Counted from the stretch's first letter, positions 1 through 9,664 are shown. The stretch is DNA of 64,000 nt from Linnemannia elongata (GCA_036320915.1 JAXBDG010000004.1:682001-746000); one strand, 5' to 3'. Translations and numbers: made by a program. Notes: a model not told the origin generated them from the sequence alone.

Positions 1-1072
1 CAGGTCTCGTTCGAAGGTATCGAAGGAGTCTTGCATGGGATAATATGAGCCTTCAGTCGAGCAATCGTCATTACGGTGCCAGGAAGGTCGTTTCTCTGCA
101 GTTGGTAGACAACCTTGGCTTTTCGCTTCATCCTGGCGGTGACTCTCTCAAAATGTCTTGCTGACTCTTTCAAAGACCCCTGGGAGATTGTCATGTTCAG
201 GGTTCCTCGAATCCCTAATGACCGCCGTTGCCGTGCTTTCGATTCCTGGATCAATCTCAGCGATACAATACTCCTCCACGCTCAAAGTCCTTGTCAACAA
301 CATCAGCTTCGTTTCGAGTGCCACTTCCACATCGTCCAAACAGCATTCTTGTGGTTCTGGGTCGGTGGGACAGATCTTGAAAAGACTTTCACTGGGTGAC
401 ATCAAGGACAAGAGCCTTCAAATCGTGCCCGTTCGTCTGTACGGTCCCCGTCAATACTCTCTTCCGACCATAATAACGGGCTCGATCGATCTCCTCAAGA
501 CGACGGTACTCCTCTGGAGTCCTTAAATGGGCCTTGACAAAAGCCTGTAGCGCATTCTTGGAGGAAATCACCTCATCGGCAGTCGCCCGAATAGAGTCTT
601 GCAACAGTCTCTCGTACTCGATCCTGTCGGACAAAGAAAAATCGAAGAATTCTCAAGGCTTGAACGAGTTACGGACGATCATCGAGGGGCTGATAAAACA
701 AACAGACTTGTGGCAGTCGATCTTGTTGCTGAAAAAAAGGCGGTGCACCATCTCACCTTGATGGCTGGCCGTGGGGGAAAAGGTTTTCCTGAAAGCCTCT
801 TTGGTCGTTGAGGAGCGCGGTCCATGGAAGATAATATCCTAGATGTTTTGCTCAGTGAGTGTGATGTACTGATCACCGAACTTTGAATCTGGAAAAAACT
901 TGAACTGCTTAGAGGCAGGGAGTCGGGAGTTGAGGATCCAGAAAAAGATCAGCAGGACGGTATAGTGGACTGGCGCTTGCATCAATGTCGATTGTATCGA
1001 GGATAGGTTTTCCACCTGTGGGTAACTCGCACTAGACCCGGTTACGATTCCTCCTTTTATTTGGCCCTGCAC
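1..1072 (-). pseudogene. Decayed gene with RuvC-I-like IDPG motif (possible Fanzor/TnpB relic)
   Basis: One minus-strand reading frame runs from about 1072 to 389 and is interrupted by two in-frame stops (TAG at 839-841, TGA at 653-655). The same protein seems to continue in a second frame (about 411-200) and a third (about 215 to the window edge), implying two frameshifts. The pieces contain a segment QTNGHD (422-439), about 56 residues before IDPG (244-255), then a basic stretch with RMKRKAK and a leucine/proline segment. A TNG/TDG segment followed by xxDPG is the order I associate with the start of the RuvC domain in eukaryotic TnpB-like Fanzor nucleases; that family assignment is an inference. 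The gene runs off the left edge, so RuvC-II/III cannot be examined. It is clearly non-functional as it stands. No terminal inverted repeats are visible. It could instead be another transposon-derived fungal ORF family. Confidence 0.45.
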
Positions 1073-1191
1073 ACGTCAACCTTGTATCCATTCACTTTGT
1101 GCGGGAAGGCAGTTTATATGCATTGGGCAGGGCAGATTGCACCAAGAAGAGAGAATAATGGGAGAATATATAAGCAAAAATTGATTCCAGT

Positions 1192-1488
1192 TTATTTCTT
1201 ACTGCAACCGACAGCCAGTCCGAGATTTTGTGCATAGAACAGGCAGGATCTTTTTTGCATTAGGAGTCCGCACCCAGTCGGGCCAGGAAGCCCACAAAAT
1301 ACACCGGCATCGCCAGACGGCATCTTGAGATCTGATCCAAAGGACGTTTGAACCACTGCATTGTCCAGAGGTCCGAACACAGTACAGCAAACAGGGATTG
1401 TCTGTTCATCGCAGGTTGGGCTTACACCCTGAGAGGATACAAAACCAATAGCCAGGGCAGTAAGCGCAATGGACAGATAAAGACGCAT
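1192..1488 (-). CDS. Small secreted cysteine-rich protein, paralogue of the gene at 3685
   Basis: The 98-residue product starts with a clear signal peptide (MRLYLSIALTALAIGFVSSQ) and the mature part has seven cysteines spaced C-x6-CC-x(~34)-C-x7-C-x8-C-x12-C. The gene at 3685-3981 encodes the same length, signal peptide type and cysteine order, including the shared TIPxCC core, so the two are paralogues in divergent orientation. The CC doublet recalls hydrophobins but the spacing and count (seven rather than eight cysteines) do not fit. A TATA-like element lies on the minus strand at 1708-1714, about 220 bases before the ATG. No intron is needed in the coding part. Likely extracellular; a cell-wall or effector-like role is possible but nothing in the sequence shows it. 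Confidence 0.75.
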   Translation of the reverse strand: MRLYLSIALTALAIGFVSSQGVSPTCDEQTIPVCCTVFGPLDNAVVQTSFGSDLKMPSGDAGVFCGLPGPTGCGLLMQKRSCLFYAQNLGLAVGCSKK

Positions 1489-1707
1489 AGTGGTGCACTA
1501 GCAGTAGGGAAAACAAGTCGTGGTTGATACTTGGCGCAGAAAAGTCCTAGTGACATTGACAGGATGCAAGAGTTTCTGCCTACCAGGGGTGTTATTATGG
1601 CTGTTGTAGTGAATAGTTGAGTATGAATGGTTAGGTCTTGAACTGGAGAAAGGACTGACGCTGGTTGTTTGATGAGATGGGGCAGGGACAAGTGCGAATG
1701 AAGGGCG

Positions 1708-1714
1708 TTTTATA
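1708..1714 (-). promoter_or_regulatory. TATA box for the secreted protein gene at 1488
   Basis: TATAAAA on the minus strand, about 220 bases upstream of the ATG. The paralogue at 3685 has its TATA at a similar distance, which supports the assignment. Confidence 0.45.
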
Positions 1715-1740
1715 GTGGAAACAGGCTGGTCAAAACTGTC

Positions 1741-3430
1741 GTACTCTTTGGCACTCTATCTCACATCCTAATCACATAGTATCGCCCCCTTCTTTTCGTA
1801 AAAAGGATTGAATGCAATGAACGGGTTCACAAACAACTGTTATAACAGCATGGACTCCAAGGGAACGGCTTCGACCTTGCCCTGCAAACTGCTCTCCTTT
1901 CTGGTGTTATCTCTACCACTTCGCTCAATCCTCTCTCATTCCCACTAGTTTGGTGGATCAGGCCTATCGGCTTCGGCTTCGGTGCTGGCGTGCCTCTTCC
2001 CTCCTTGATGATTGTACGTTCTCTGAGGTCAAAAGTAAAATAGCAGTAAATTTTCTACTGGCCCTCCCCTTGACAATCCTTGGCGGAAGATGCCCCTGGC
2101 AAGCGATACCTTAAGTATCACATCAACGAAATGCTTTGGAAATCGCGTTACACGCTTGTATGGAATGGAAAGAAGGGATGGTCTCATCAATTTTGCTGAA
2201 AACACCTTTGACGCCAAATGCATGAGCTGCTGAGTCTCCTCCTCTTTAGATCCTAAGGAGAGGCGCATAGTCGCCGAGTTTAAGAGATGGTGCATGTCTC
2301 ATCCAACCATCTGGATGCATCCTAGGACCACATCATTAGCATTGATTTGAGTTCTGGAACTTCCCCCCTTGAGCAAGATCAATAGAAATCCTTAGAGCGC
2401 TGGAACTTCCCTCTCTAAACCACATCAGTAGGATCTCTAGTGTTCCGGAGTCTCGCCCCTTCCTTCCCCCCCTCCCCCCGCTGAACGACATCGGCAGTAC
2501 CCCTTCGAGTTCTGGGTACTCCCCTTTAACATCATTACTAGTATTCCATTTTAGTCCTGGAAATCACTTCTAGAAATCACCCACTCCTGTCTCTAAAGGT
2601 CGTTCACAGATAGAGAAACAGCGAACGAAGTTGGATTATCTCAAGAATCAGATGTGACACTTTCATGACATACAATGTGGAATGTGCACCTTGGTCGTCG
2701 CGCCATGGCGACTCGAATTAAAAGTTCATTCCTCCAGTGAGAGCTAATGGCATGACTTATACGGCTAAAAAATGTAAGATGACACCAACCGGTTCTTGGT
2801 TGTGTTACAGGCTCGTAAGAACAAGCCACCAGGCGATTAAAATGCCGCCTCCTTGGAATGTATTCATGCTTGTGGTTTGAGCAGCATTTTGTCCCTTAAG
2901 CTCCTGCCCACTCCCAGGTTCAACTTGAGGGGAGCCTCGGTGCTTTATTGGACTCTAACTCTAGGAATGTTATGAAAAAGAGAGGGATATATGCTTCTCC
3001 TTCTCTTCGAGTCCTTTCAAGTCCCATCTAAACCGTGCAAGTCCTCTCTGGATAGATATGCAGGAGGCCATGGACTGTCTTCAAAAGAATTCGCAGAGAT
3101 GCTAAAGGGGAATTGAGGTATGCCTTCTTTCGCGTTCTCGCCTAGCTGCAAGTGCTGATAACGTAGGAGGACCAATGAGAGAGTGCCACACCAATGCTGA
3201 ATGAAAGCCTACTTCTACCATAACTCCTGCGGAGTGCGAAGAAAAGATCAAAGGGGTTAGAAGAGAGATGGTAACCACTCTGTTGTTATTCAGCACCGCT
3301 TGCAAACGCTGCAACTCTATCAGATACTATTATTGTTTGTTTAGCGAAAGGGAAAACAGATCAGCGTCCTGTTGGAAGGGGATGAGATGATATAGCACCA
3401 TGGAGAATAATGATCTGTGGTTTCTTCTTG
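1741..3430. other. Intergenic region between the divergent secreted-protein paralogues
   Basis: No convincing gene. It contains the degenerate tandem repeats listed at 2330-2575. A minus-strand open stretch at 2029-2295 has no recognisable motif and no promoter or partner exon, so it is not called. Confidence 0.5.
2330..2575. repeat. Degenerate tandem repeat, about five units of roughly 45-60 bp
   Basis: Successive units share a pattern close to CATCAxTAGxATT followed by TTxxxGTTCTGGAACT and a C-rich tail (CCCCCTT). Units begin near 2330, 2378, 2423, 2488 and 2531. They have diverged by substitutions and small gaps, so this is an old array. No coding potential is seen. Confidence 0.5.
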
Positions 3431-3437
3431 TATAAAA
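3431..3437 (+). promoter_or_regulatory. TATA box for the secreted protein gene at 3685
   Basis: TATAAAA, 254 bases before the ATG; the intervening leader contains a probable 5' UTR intron (3551-3670). Confidence 0.55.
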
Positions 3438-3550
3438 GCGTCCTGGATTTGCACTATCCCACGTCTCAACACACCCCAGTCGCCGATCCGTTTCTCCGTC
3501 GATCCTTTTTCAAGCACAATCAAGCAGAACCGTTCTAACACCTCTCAAAG

Positions 3551-3670
3551 GTAACGCTGGCAGATGCGCTTGCTGTGTCACCTCATTCACCTACTCTCTT
3601 GCCTTTCGGACCGCATACGCTTGCTTCCTGAAGAGTGATCTAACCTTTCGACCGGTTTTCAATCCCTTAG
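3551..3670 (+). other. Probable 5' UTR intron of the gene at 3685
   Basis: Donor GTAACG at 3551, branch-like CTAAC at 3640-3644, acceptor TTAG ending at 3670, 120 nt in all. The ATG follows 14 bases later. RNA reads would settle it. Confidence 0.5.
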
Positions 3671-3684
3671 ACTAATTTCCAATC

Positions 3685-3981
3685 ATGCGCTGCTACCTAC
3701 CAGTTTTGCTCGCTGCGCTTGCGCTTGGTCTTGTTTCTGCTCAGGATGCCTGTAGTGACACAACGATCCCTATTTGCTGCAGCTCTTTCATTCCGATTGA
3801 CAGTCCAGCCGCTAAAACATTTTTGGGGGAGAAAACTAAAGGGCCCAAGGGTGATATTGGCCAAGTATGCACGCATGCTCCAGAGGCTGGGTGTCCATCG
3901 CCGAAGACACGTAAGAACTGCCGTTACTTTATGGCACTCCTTGGACTTGCGGCAGGATGCGTCGACACGACAGAGGCCTGA
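3685..3981 (+). CDS. Small secreted cysteine-rich protein, paralogue of the gene at 1192
   Basis: 98 residues: signal peptide (hydrophobic core LPVLLAALALGLVSA), then a mature domain of about 78 residues with seven cysteines (one, a CC pair, then four singles) matching its divergent paralogue 2.2 kb away. The TIPxCC block, the glycine-rich middle and the C-terminal LGLAxGC are conserved between the two, while the loops differ, suggesting an old duplication with selection on the fold. The stop codon (3979-3981) is followed at once by AATAAA (3982-3987), an unusually close polyadenylation signal. The TATA box and 5' UTR intron are annotated separately. Probably extracellular; function unknown. 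Not a standard hydrophobin or cerato-platanin by cysteine spacing. Confidence 0.78.
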   Translation: MRCYLPVLLAALALGLVSAQDACSDTTIPICCSSFIPIDSPAAKTFLGEKTKGPKGDIGQVCTHAPEAGCPSPKTRKNCRYFMALLGLAAGCVDTTEA

Positions 3982-4134
3982 AATAAAAGCAATCGTTCGG
4001 CAATAGTTTTGTTGCTCTACTGTTTAAACGCAACGATGCAGGCTTTCCCCCCTCGACTTGGTGAGAATTTGGTACATACTGCAAAGCAAAATAACTTTTA
4101 TAGAGTGTGAGAGTGTAAAGGAAGATGTCACCAA

Positions 4135-4338
4135 ATGTTTACGTTTGCAACAACAATGCTTATTTCAAAAAAGGAGCTGAGGGAGTCTGTGGAAACCGCT
4201 CCGAGACTGGGGGTTGGAGGCGTAATTGCCAAGTTTGTCATCGTCCAAGATGGTCAGATACTCTTTCTTCGTCGCATTTCAGTTGGCACTGACGAAAAAG
4301 GCTGTGGTCTGGTTGTCAATCACAGTGGTTATTTCTGA
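4135..4338 (+). CDS. Unrecognised 67-residue open frame, doubtful
   Basis: A short frame with a hydrophobic beta-like stretch (GVGGVIAKFVIVQDGQILFL) that superficially recalls the first strands of a Nudix domain, but no Nudix box follows before the stop or in the neighbouring frames. There is no TATA box or splice partner. It may be a gene fragment or chance; recorded only because the stretch is compositionally unlike its surroundings. Confidence 0.12.
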   Translation: MFTFATTMLISKKELRESVETAPRLGVGGVIAKFVIVQDGQILFLRRISVGTDEKGCGLVVNHSGYF

Positions 4339-4399
4339 AATTATCCCCCAAGTAGTCCCTGAATCTTTATCCAGCAAGGCAACGTTGGTGTGAACGCTT

Positions 4400-5330
4400 G
4401 ACTGCCATAAGACGGGTATCCTTTCTCAGTACCCCTTGACTTTTTACCATCATACTCTTCTCTACCTGACTTTAATATCTGATTCCCCTTGATTTTTTCG
4501 GCATGCCTTCTTTTCTCAAACGAGACTTGATCTCTTGGTATCCCTTATGTCCGTCAGCGTTCCTTTGGCGTCCCTCCTTTTTTCCCTCCTCTGCATCCCT
4601 TGATCTTTTTTTGAATTTTCCCCTCCCCTGTTATCCCTTGGCGTTGTCCCTTGGCGTTCTCCCTTGATGCTGCCCTTTGTTCCCTTGATTTTCCTCACCC
4701 TTGGATGTTTTCATCCCTTGATCGTTTATCATGCCTATGTTTTTCTCATTCCTTGATCTTCATTATATCCTCGCCCTTGATCTTTTCATGCCTTGGCCCT
4801 TTGATATCTTCATCGTTCCATCCCCTGGCTTTTCATGGTGCACGCACTGCTGAGGTAGAGTACATACCCTTAACTCACCCAAGCAGTAGTGTAAGTAAAT
4901 AAAGCATCAACAACGCAACCTCGAATTTAATGAAGCAAGGATTGAAAGAGCCGATATCGAAAAAGTGGAAGCAAAGTCGCTATGAAAGCTTGGCTGCCAC
5001 AAGCCAGCTACTCACACAGCCATCAGCCCCTCTCCATACTCTCCTGTTTCAAGAGCGTTTTTTTCTTTGAAAATTTTCTGGCCTTTAAGACTTGATGCTT
5101 TTTTCATCTTGTGGAAAATTTCCTTGAGCGCATCCCTTGATTTTCTTTCATGCCTTGCACTTTCCAGCCCTAGATCCTTCTTATTTTGGACCCCTTGAAT
5201 TCACCTTTGATTCTTAAACCATTGATCTTTTCTGCCGCTGCTACTTATCCTTTATGGTTTTCATGCCTTGCTCTTCCTTGCCCTTAGTTCACAACGTCCC
5301 CCCTTGTTCAGCTTATCCTTGATCTCTCCC
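4400..5330. repeat. Degenerate minisatellite with core TCCCTTGATCTTTT
   Basis: More than twenty imperfect copies of a 15-25 bp unit centred on (A/T)(T/C)CCTTGATCTTTTC occur in two blocks (about 4400-4840 and 5085-5330), separated by about 240 bp of other sequence that holds one copy of a dispersed repeat (4943-5005). The array sits between two secreted-protein genes. Open frames through it on both strands are by-products of the repeat and are not genes. Confidence 0.6.
4943..5005 (+). repeat. Dispersed repeat, copy 1 of 3
   Basis: Begins GAAAGAGCCGATATCGAAA and ends near CTATGAAAGCTTGGCTGCCA. The same order of elements occurs at 12127-12194 and 13480-13550. Its conceptual product pattern KSRYR...RYExLAA is interrupted by a frameshift here. 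Confidence 0.5.
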
Positions 5331-5393
5331 ATTCCTGGCACATATTTGAATGACCTTTTCGAGTTAGTCCGTTTTTTTGCGGTCCTCCTCCCA

Positions 5394-5402
5394 TATATAA
5401 AA
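5394..5402 (+). promoter_or_regulatory. TATA box for the cysteine-rich secreted protein at 5755
   Basis: TATATAAAA, about 350 bases before the ATG, followed by a leader that contains a probable intron (5638-5720). Confidence 0.55.
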
Positions 5403-5637
5403 GGACGAACCTACGCAGCCTTCCACTACACACACCAGTTCCCATCTCAAAGCTCTATACGCCCAAAAGCCCCTTCCGTCTGCGTCAGCCTACTGCAAGG
5501 CCGTTAAAAGTACCGTTACAAGAGCCGGGATACGAAAAGATCCATTACAGAATCAAGCAAGAGTGCAACAAAGCCTTATCAAGAACGATCACAGGATTAC
5601 CCACAAGAAGACTCACACAACCTCCGATCTCAGTCTC

Positions 5638-5720
5638 GTAAGTTACTGAAGTACCATACGACTTTAAAGTACGCTTAAAGGTAATAGTGTTAACATAACT
5701 ACCCTTTTCAACCCAACCAG
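5638..5720 (+). other. Probable 5' UTR intron of the gene at 5755
   Basis: Consensus donor GTAAGT at 5638, a TTAACATAAC branch-like region, and acceptor CCAG ending at 5720; 83 nt. The ATG follows 35 bases later. Same leader architecture (TATA, spliced leader, short distance to ATG) as the gene at 3685. Confidence 0.55.
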
Positions 5721-5754
5721 AGATCCTTTCTAGAGAAAAGTACCATTGGCACCC

Positions 5755-6438
5755 ATGATAAGAGTCTTGCTGTTGTGCTCTATGCTGCTTATCGCAGCAA
5801 CAATTATCGAGGCCGTCGAGGAAGGTTTTTGCTCCGGAGTCGATAAATCACGTTGCTGGCCATATAGCACTTCTTGCGTTAACACATGCCCAGCTGAAGT
5901 CAACTGCAGCTCGACCCAGACGTGTGAACATGGCGAATGTGTCACGATTGCAACTGGCAGCTATTGCATGGATATTACCGCAATTGAGATTGTGGATTAT
6001 ACGATCATTGGCACCAACAACGACACAACCGAACTCAGATGCTCGCTTGATAAAGCCAACTACACATACACGTCCACCGCGCATCTAAACAACGACCGAT
6101 ATGATTGCAAAGTCGGCTCAAATCGATATACAGCTTCCGGCATTCTTTCCTGCACATATAAGGAGGCCCAGGCACACACTGCTTGCGACATCATCTACCA
6201 ACAATGTTCCTCTATTGGTGGCAATATATGGGGGAACACTCGCTGTCGATGGAACGTCAACCAAGGAAGCTGCTGCTATGTGTTGAAAGACCGCATTACT
6301 GGATATTGGGAAAAGAAGCACGAAGGAAGTTGCAAGTGGGGCTGCTTGGGAGAGGCTTTTCTGCCGATTGAAGCATGCAAGTCATGCTCTTGCGCCAATA
6401 ATGAAAGTGGAGTTGGAGGATACAGTAGCCTTTGCTAA
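5755..6438 (+). CDS. Secreted cysteine-rich glycoprotein, 22 cysteines
   Basis: 227 residues from the first ATG at 5755; the frame opens slightly earlier only through a TTG. The N-terminus is a signal peptide (IRVLLLCSMLLIAATIIEA). The mature protein has 22 cysteines, an even number, which fits an all-disulfide extracellular protein, and several N-glycosylation sequons (NCS, NDT, NYT, NES). Cysteines cluster in an EGF-like N-terminal block (CWPYSTSCVNTCP, then CEHGEC) and a C-terminal block with CC and CKSCSC. No transmembrane segment or GPI-like tail is seen. Single coding exon. I do not recognise the family; the cysteine-dense, small, secreted profile is that of an effector candidate or cell-wall protein, which remains an inference. 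Confidence 0.75.
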   Translation: MIRVLLLCSMLLIAATIIEAVEEGFCSGVDKSRCWPYSTSCVNTCPAEVNCSSTQTCEHGECVTIATGSYCMDITAIEIVDYTIIGTNNDTTELRCSLDKANYTYTSTAHLNNDRYDCKVGSNRYTASGILSCTYKEAQAHTACDIIYQQCSSIGGNIWGNTRCRWNVNQGSCCYVLKDRITGYWEKKHEGSCKWGCLGEAFLPIEACKSCSCANNESGVGGYSSLC

Positions 6439-7527
6439 ATCTCCAAACACACGTTCCATAGTAATTTCCCCTACCCTGTCTCCATAATCACTCCAAACAG
6501 ATATTTTTGGCACACTACGCCTTAACGCACTTATCTACTTCGATTTTACTTATTTATCTTGCCTCCTTTCCTTTACTTACTGCGCCTCTTACCACTTCGT
6601 CTCCCACATCCGTAATATAAACCCTCATCACCTCACACTGACTATGCCATCAACTGTTTACCTGCGCAGATCGGATGGGATGCGGTGGGTTTAGTTGTGT
6701 ATGGCCGTAGCTTAAATGTATTATTTTTGACAAGCACCATATGCCAACCGGAACCGGATTCACGCTATCAAAATGTCTTGCTTCGCACATTTTTTTTTTT
6801 TTTTGTTTTTACTGCTGCTGGAAAAAAGTAAAAAAAAAATAGGTGGGCCACTAGTTACCTGCTCAAAGGAGAGGGAGTCGAAAAAATTTGCGCGACTAGT
6901 GCACGGGATACTTTACATGACTCTAGCATAATACTCTTAACTCCCGCTGACCGATGTTTCGGATTGATTGCTAACTGTGGCTCAGGAACAAAAGGAAACA
7001 GTCACCTCAACGCCACCAAAAGTTCGCTGATCAATCAGCATTTTTGTTGATGACTCTGAGGAAAAGGGAGACTTGGGATGGAACCCACTGTCGGCTCAAA
7101 CTGTAAGTTTACCGAGCGACCAGCGATCATTCATGCAAAAAAAAAACAGAAAGTGTCTCACTTTTTTCAGGTACATGGCGTGGAAGAAGAAGAGGAAAAT
7201 AAAATTGGATGGCATGCACCCATGCATGTGTTAGCGTGATTCAGAGTCATACAAAGTTCCAGGCTCACAAAACAGCGCAGACATAGTTGTACGTCTGCAA
7301 ACAACTAGGAGGTTGTGGCTGGGTTTGACAACAACCCGGTACGGCTGGCAAGGGTTGGTCATCAATGCTTGTCTAGACTCTTTCTTTTCTATAGTTCAAA
7401 ACTATATTTCCGTTTTTTCAGTGGATGTAGGCATAGACTATGTAGGCGTGGGCGATTGGTATTTCGAGTTTGAGTGCCTCAGTGCTTCGTACTTTTTTGA
7501 GGCACCGATGCTTTTGTTTTTCTTGAA
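6439..7527. other. Intergenic, no gene seen
   Basis: Contains a poly(T) run near 6790 and AT-rich 3' flank of the upstream gene. Open frames here (for example 7313-7555) lack start context, introns or homology signs. Confidence 0.5.
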
Positions 7528-7535
7528 TATAAAAA
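7528..7535 (+). promoter_or_regulatory. TATA box for the amidohydrolase gene
   Basis: TATAAAAA, 123 bases before the ATG at 7651, followed by a CT-rich leader. Confidence 0.6.
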
Positions 7536-7650
7536 GGCATGCATCGCACCCCTAGCCATTCCTTCATCAACATATTTCTTTTGTCTTTACCAACCTACCT
7601 CTCCTCGATCCAAACACATCCTATTCACAGTATCCCTCAGTTCTTTCTCG

Positions 7651-9569
7651 ATGTCACCCCTTCTCACGTCTCGAGTTACTCGAAGATCCGCTTGCGCACT
7701 CCTCGCGTTATCCTTAGCAGTCTCCGTGTTTGCACAGCCCATTGACCTACCGGTAGGATCCTCCAACGCCACCAACCATGATGACTTTGGCTCGCACGTC
7801 GCACCAAAAGCAGCAGCAGCAGCGGCTAGGAAGTCTTCATCCATCCTTCTCAAGGGCGCCACTATCATCGCCTATGATGACAAGAAAAACGAGCTTGACA
7901 TTATTCGTGGTGGATCCCTCTTGATCATCGACGACCGCATCGCGGACGTTGGCATGAAACTCACCACCCCGATCCCCAGGGGCACAGAGGTTGTTGACGT
8001 CACGAACAGTATCATCACCCCCGGATTCGTCGACACTCACAAGCACTCGTGGCAACACATCTACCAAACACTGGCACCCGACATCCTCCTGGGCGATTAC
8101 GTCTATAAATTCTCCGGACTTTCCAAACTCACGACCCAGATTAATGCCGACGACGCTTACATCTCGACATTCATGTCTCTCACCGATTCATTGAACGCCG
8201 GTGTCACATCTATCCTGGACCATGCTCACGGCACATTCACACCAAAGCACTCCGAAGCCATGCTGAAGGCCCACATCGACAGCGGCGCCCGTGTTTGGAA
8301 TGCGTATAGTATCGTCCCGATTCCTTCGACCCAGGGAGGCAAGTTTCACCTCGACTGGTCGGGACAGGAACCGGGCGGGTGGAAGTGGAAGCAGTTTGAG
8401 CAGTTGGCAAAGGAGGCGCCTTGGGCTGATGGGAGGGTTCAGCTTGGCCTTGGGTGGGAGATGGGACGAGAGGAGGATGAAGTCAAGTATGGATTTGATA
8501 AGGCCTCGTAAGTTGACCCATTTCCTTTTTTTTTTTTATTAATGTTATTTGTTCTCACATTAGTTGAAAGCTCGAGTTGCTAAGAGGCACTTTTTTTCTT
8601 CTATTTTCTCACATGTAGGGAGCTCAATGTTTCAGTTGTGACGCTGCACCATGTCGGATACCCAATGCAAGGTAAATATAATCCTGAGTTTTCTTCACAA
8701 CCTGCGTGCGTTATTTTCACTGTCTTGCTTTTTCAAAATCGCATTTTATTAACAGCCGCCCCACGTCCACCATCAACATAATAATAATAGCCAGCGGTGT
8801 GACACCTAAAGCCATCTACCAACTAAACGCCTGGGGATACCTCAACAAGTCCTACCCTGTCGTTTTCTCCCACGGCACAGTTGCTGACGGCGCCGATCTC
8901 AATATCCTCCGCAACACCAACCACTTTGTCTCTGTCACCCCCGAATCCGAACACCACTACACCCACGGGCAAATCTTCACAAGCGCCCTCCTCGGACAAG
9001 CTGCCCTCGGAATTGATACCTCCTACACCTTTTCGTCCGATATGTTGACCCAGATGAGACTGCAACTGCAGTCAACCCGCAACGTTGGCGCAAATGTCGC
9101 ACATGTCAATTTCCGTTTTACCAACAACACGGTTATGACTGTTAATCAGGCATTCTTACTCGGTACCCGGAATGGAGGTCTGGCCTTGCGTCGCCCAGAC
9201 ATTGGAGTCATCAAGAAGGGCGCTAAAGCCGACGTTGTGGTCTTCAACACCGACAACACCGCGACTTCGGCCTTCGAAGACCCTGTGGCGGCCGTGGTCC
9301 TGCACTCGCATGTGGGAAACATCGAGCATGTCATCCTCGATGGCAAATGGGTCAAGCGGGACTTCAAACTGGTGGGATTGGACTGGAAGTCGACCAAGGA
9401 GACGTTTTCGAAATCGGCGAGAAAGATCCAAAAGATTGTGAAGGAATATAGCAAGGACTGGGCCCGATTCCGTGCAGAGATGAGTGAGGTTATTGGATGG
9501 ACTGGAGATGAGTTTATGAACGTCCCTCAGGTCAAAGTTGATCCTAGTGTTTTGACGAAGAAGGTCTGA
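7651..9569 (+). CDS. Secreted amidohydrolase (AtzA/TrzN, SAH/MTA deaminase-like superfamily)
   Basis: Exons 7651-8507, 8619-8671 and 8791-9569 give 562 residues; the 53-nt middle exon is supported by donors GTAAGT and GTAAAT and exact frame arithmetic. A signal peptide covers residues 1-28. The metal-dependent hydrolase core shows HxH (H130, H132, in DTHKHSW), a histidine pair at 296-297 (LHHVG, lying in the tiny exon), H331 (VFSHGT) and D379 (GIDTSYTFSSDML), the usual ligand set for mononuclear amidohydrolases. The closing segment, where GTRNGG is followed by GVIKKGAKADVVVF, is typical of the chlorohydrolase/cytosine-deaminase branch. These enzymes remove amino or chloro groups from heterocyclic substrates; the substrate here is unknown. 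Bacterial relatives are cytosolic, so secretion is unusual. A polyadenylation signal AATAAA lies near 9656. Confidence 0.85.
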
Positions 9570-9664
9570 GCGAGGAGAAGAAGGACTGAGCTTTCGGGTG
9601 AAAGGAGAGTTTGAGATGAAGGAAAAGCAATGGGGAAAACATATTCTATTCAATGAATAAATGT

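Noticed and set aside
2029..2295. 88-residue minus-strand frame
   Set aside because: Composition is plausible but there is no promoter element, splice partner or recognisable motif, and it abuts the degenerate repeat array.
1192..3981. Hydrophobin identity for the small secreted paralogues
   Set aside because: Seven rather than eight cysteines and no second CC pair, so the hydrophobin pattern is not met.
4516..4902. Open frames of 60-83 residues on both strands
   Set aside because: They follow the TCCCTTGATC minisatellite and have its periodicity.
5746..5754. Earlier start for the cysteine-rich protein
   Set aside because: The codon at 5746 is TTG; the first ATG is 5755 and gives a good signal peptide.
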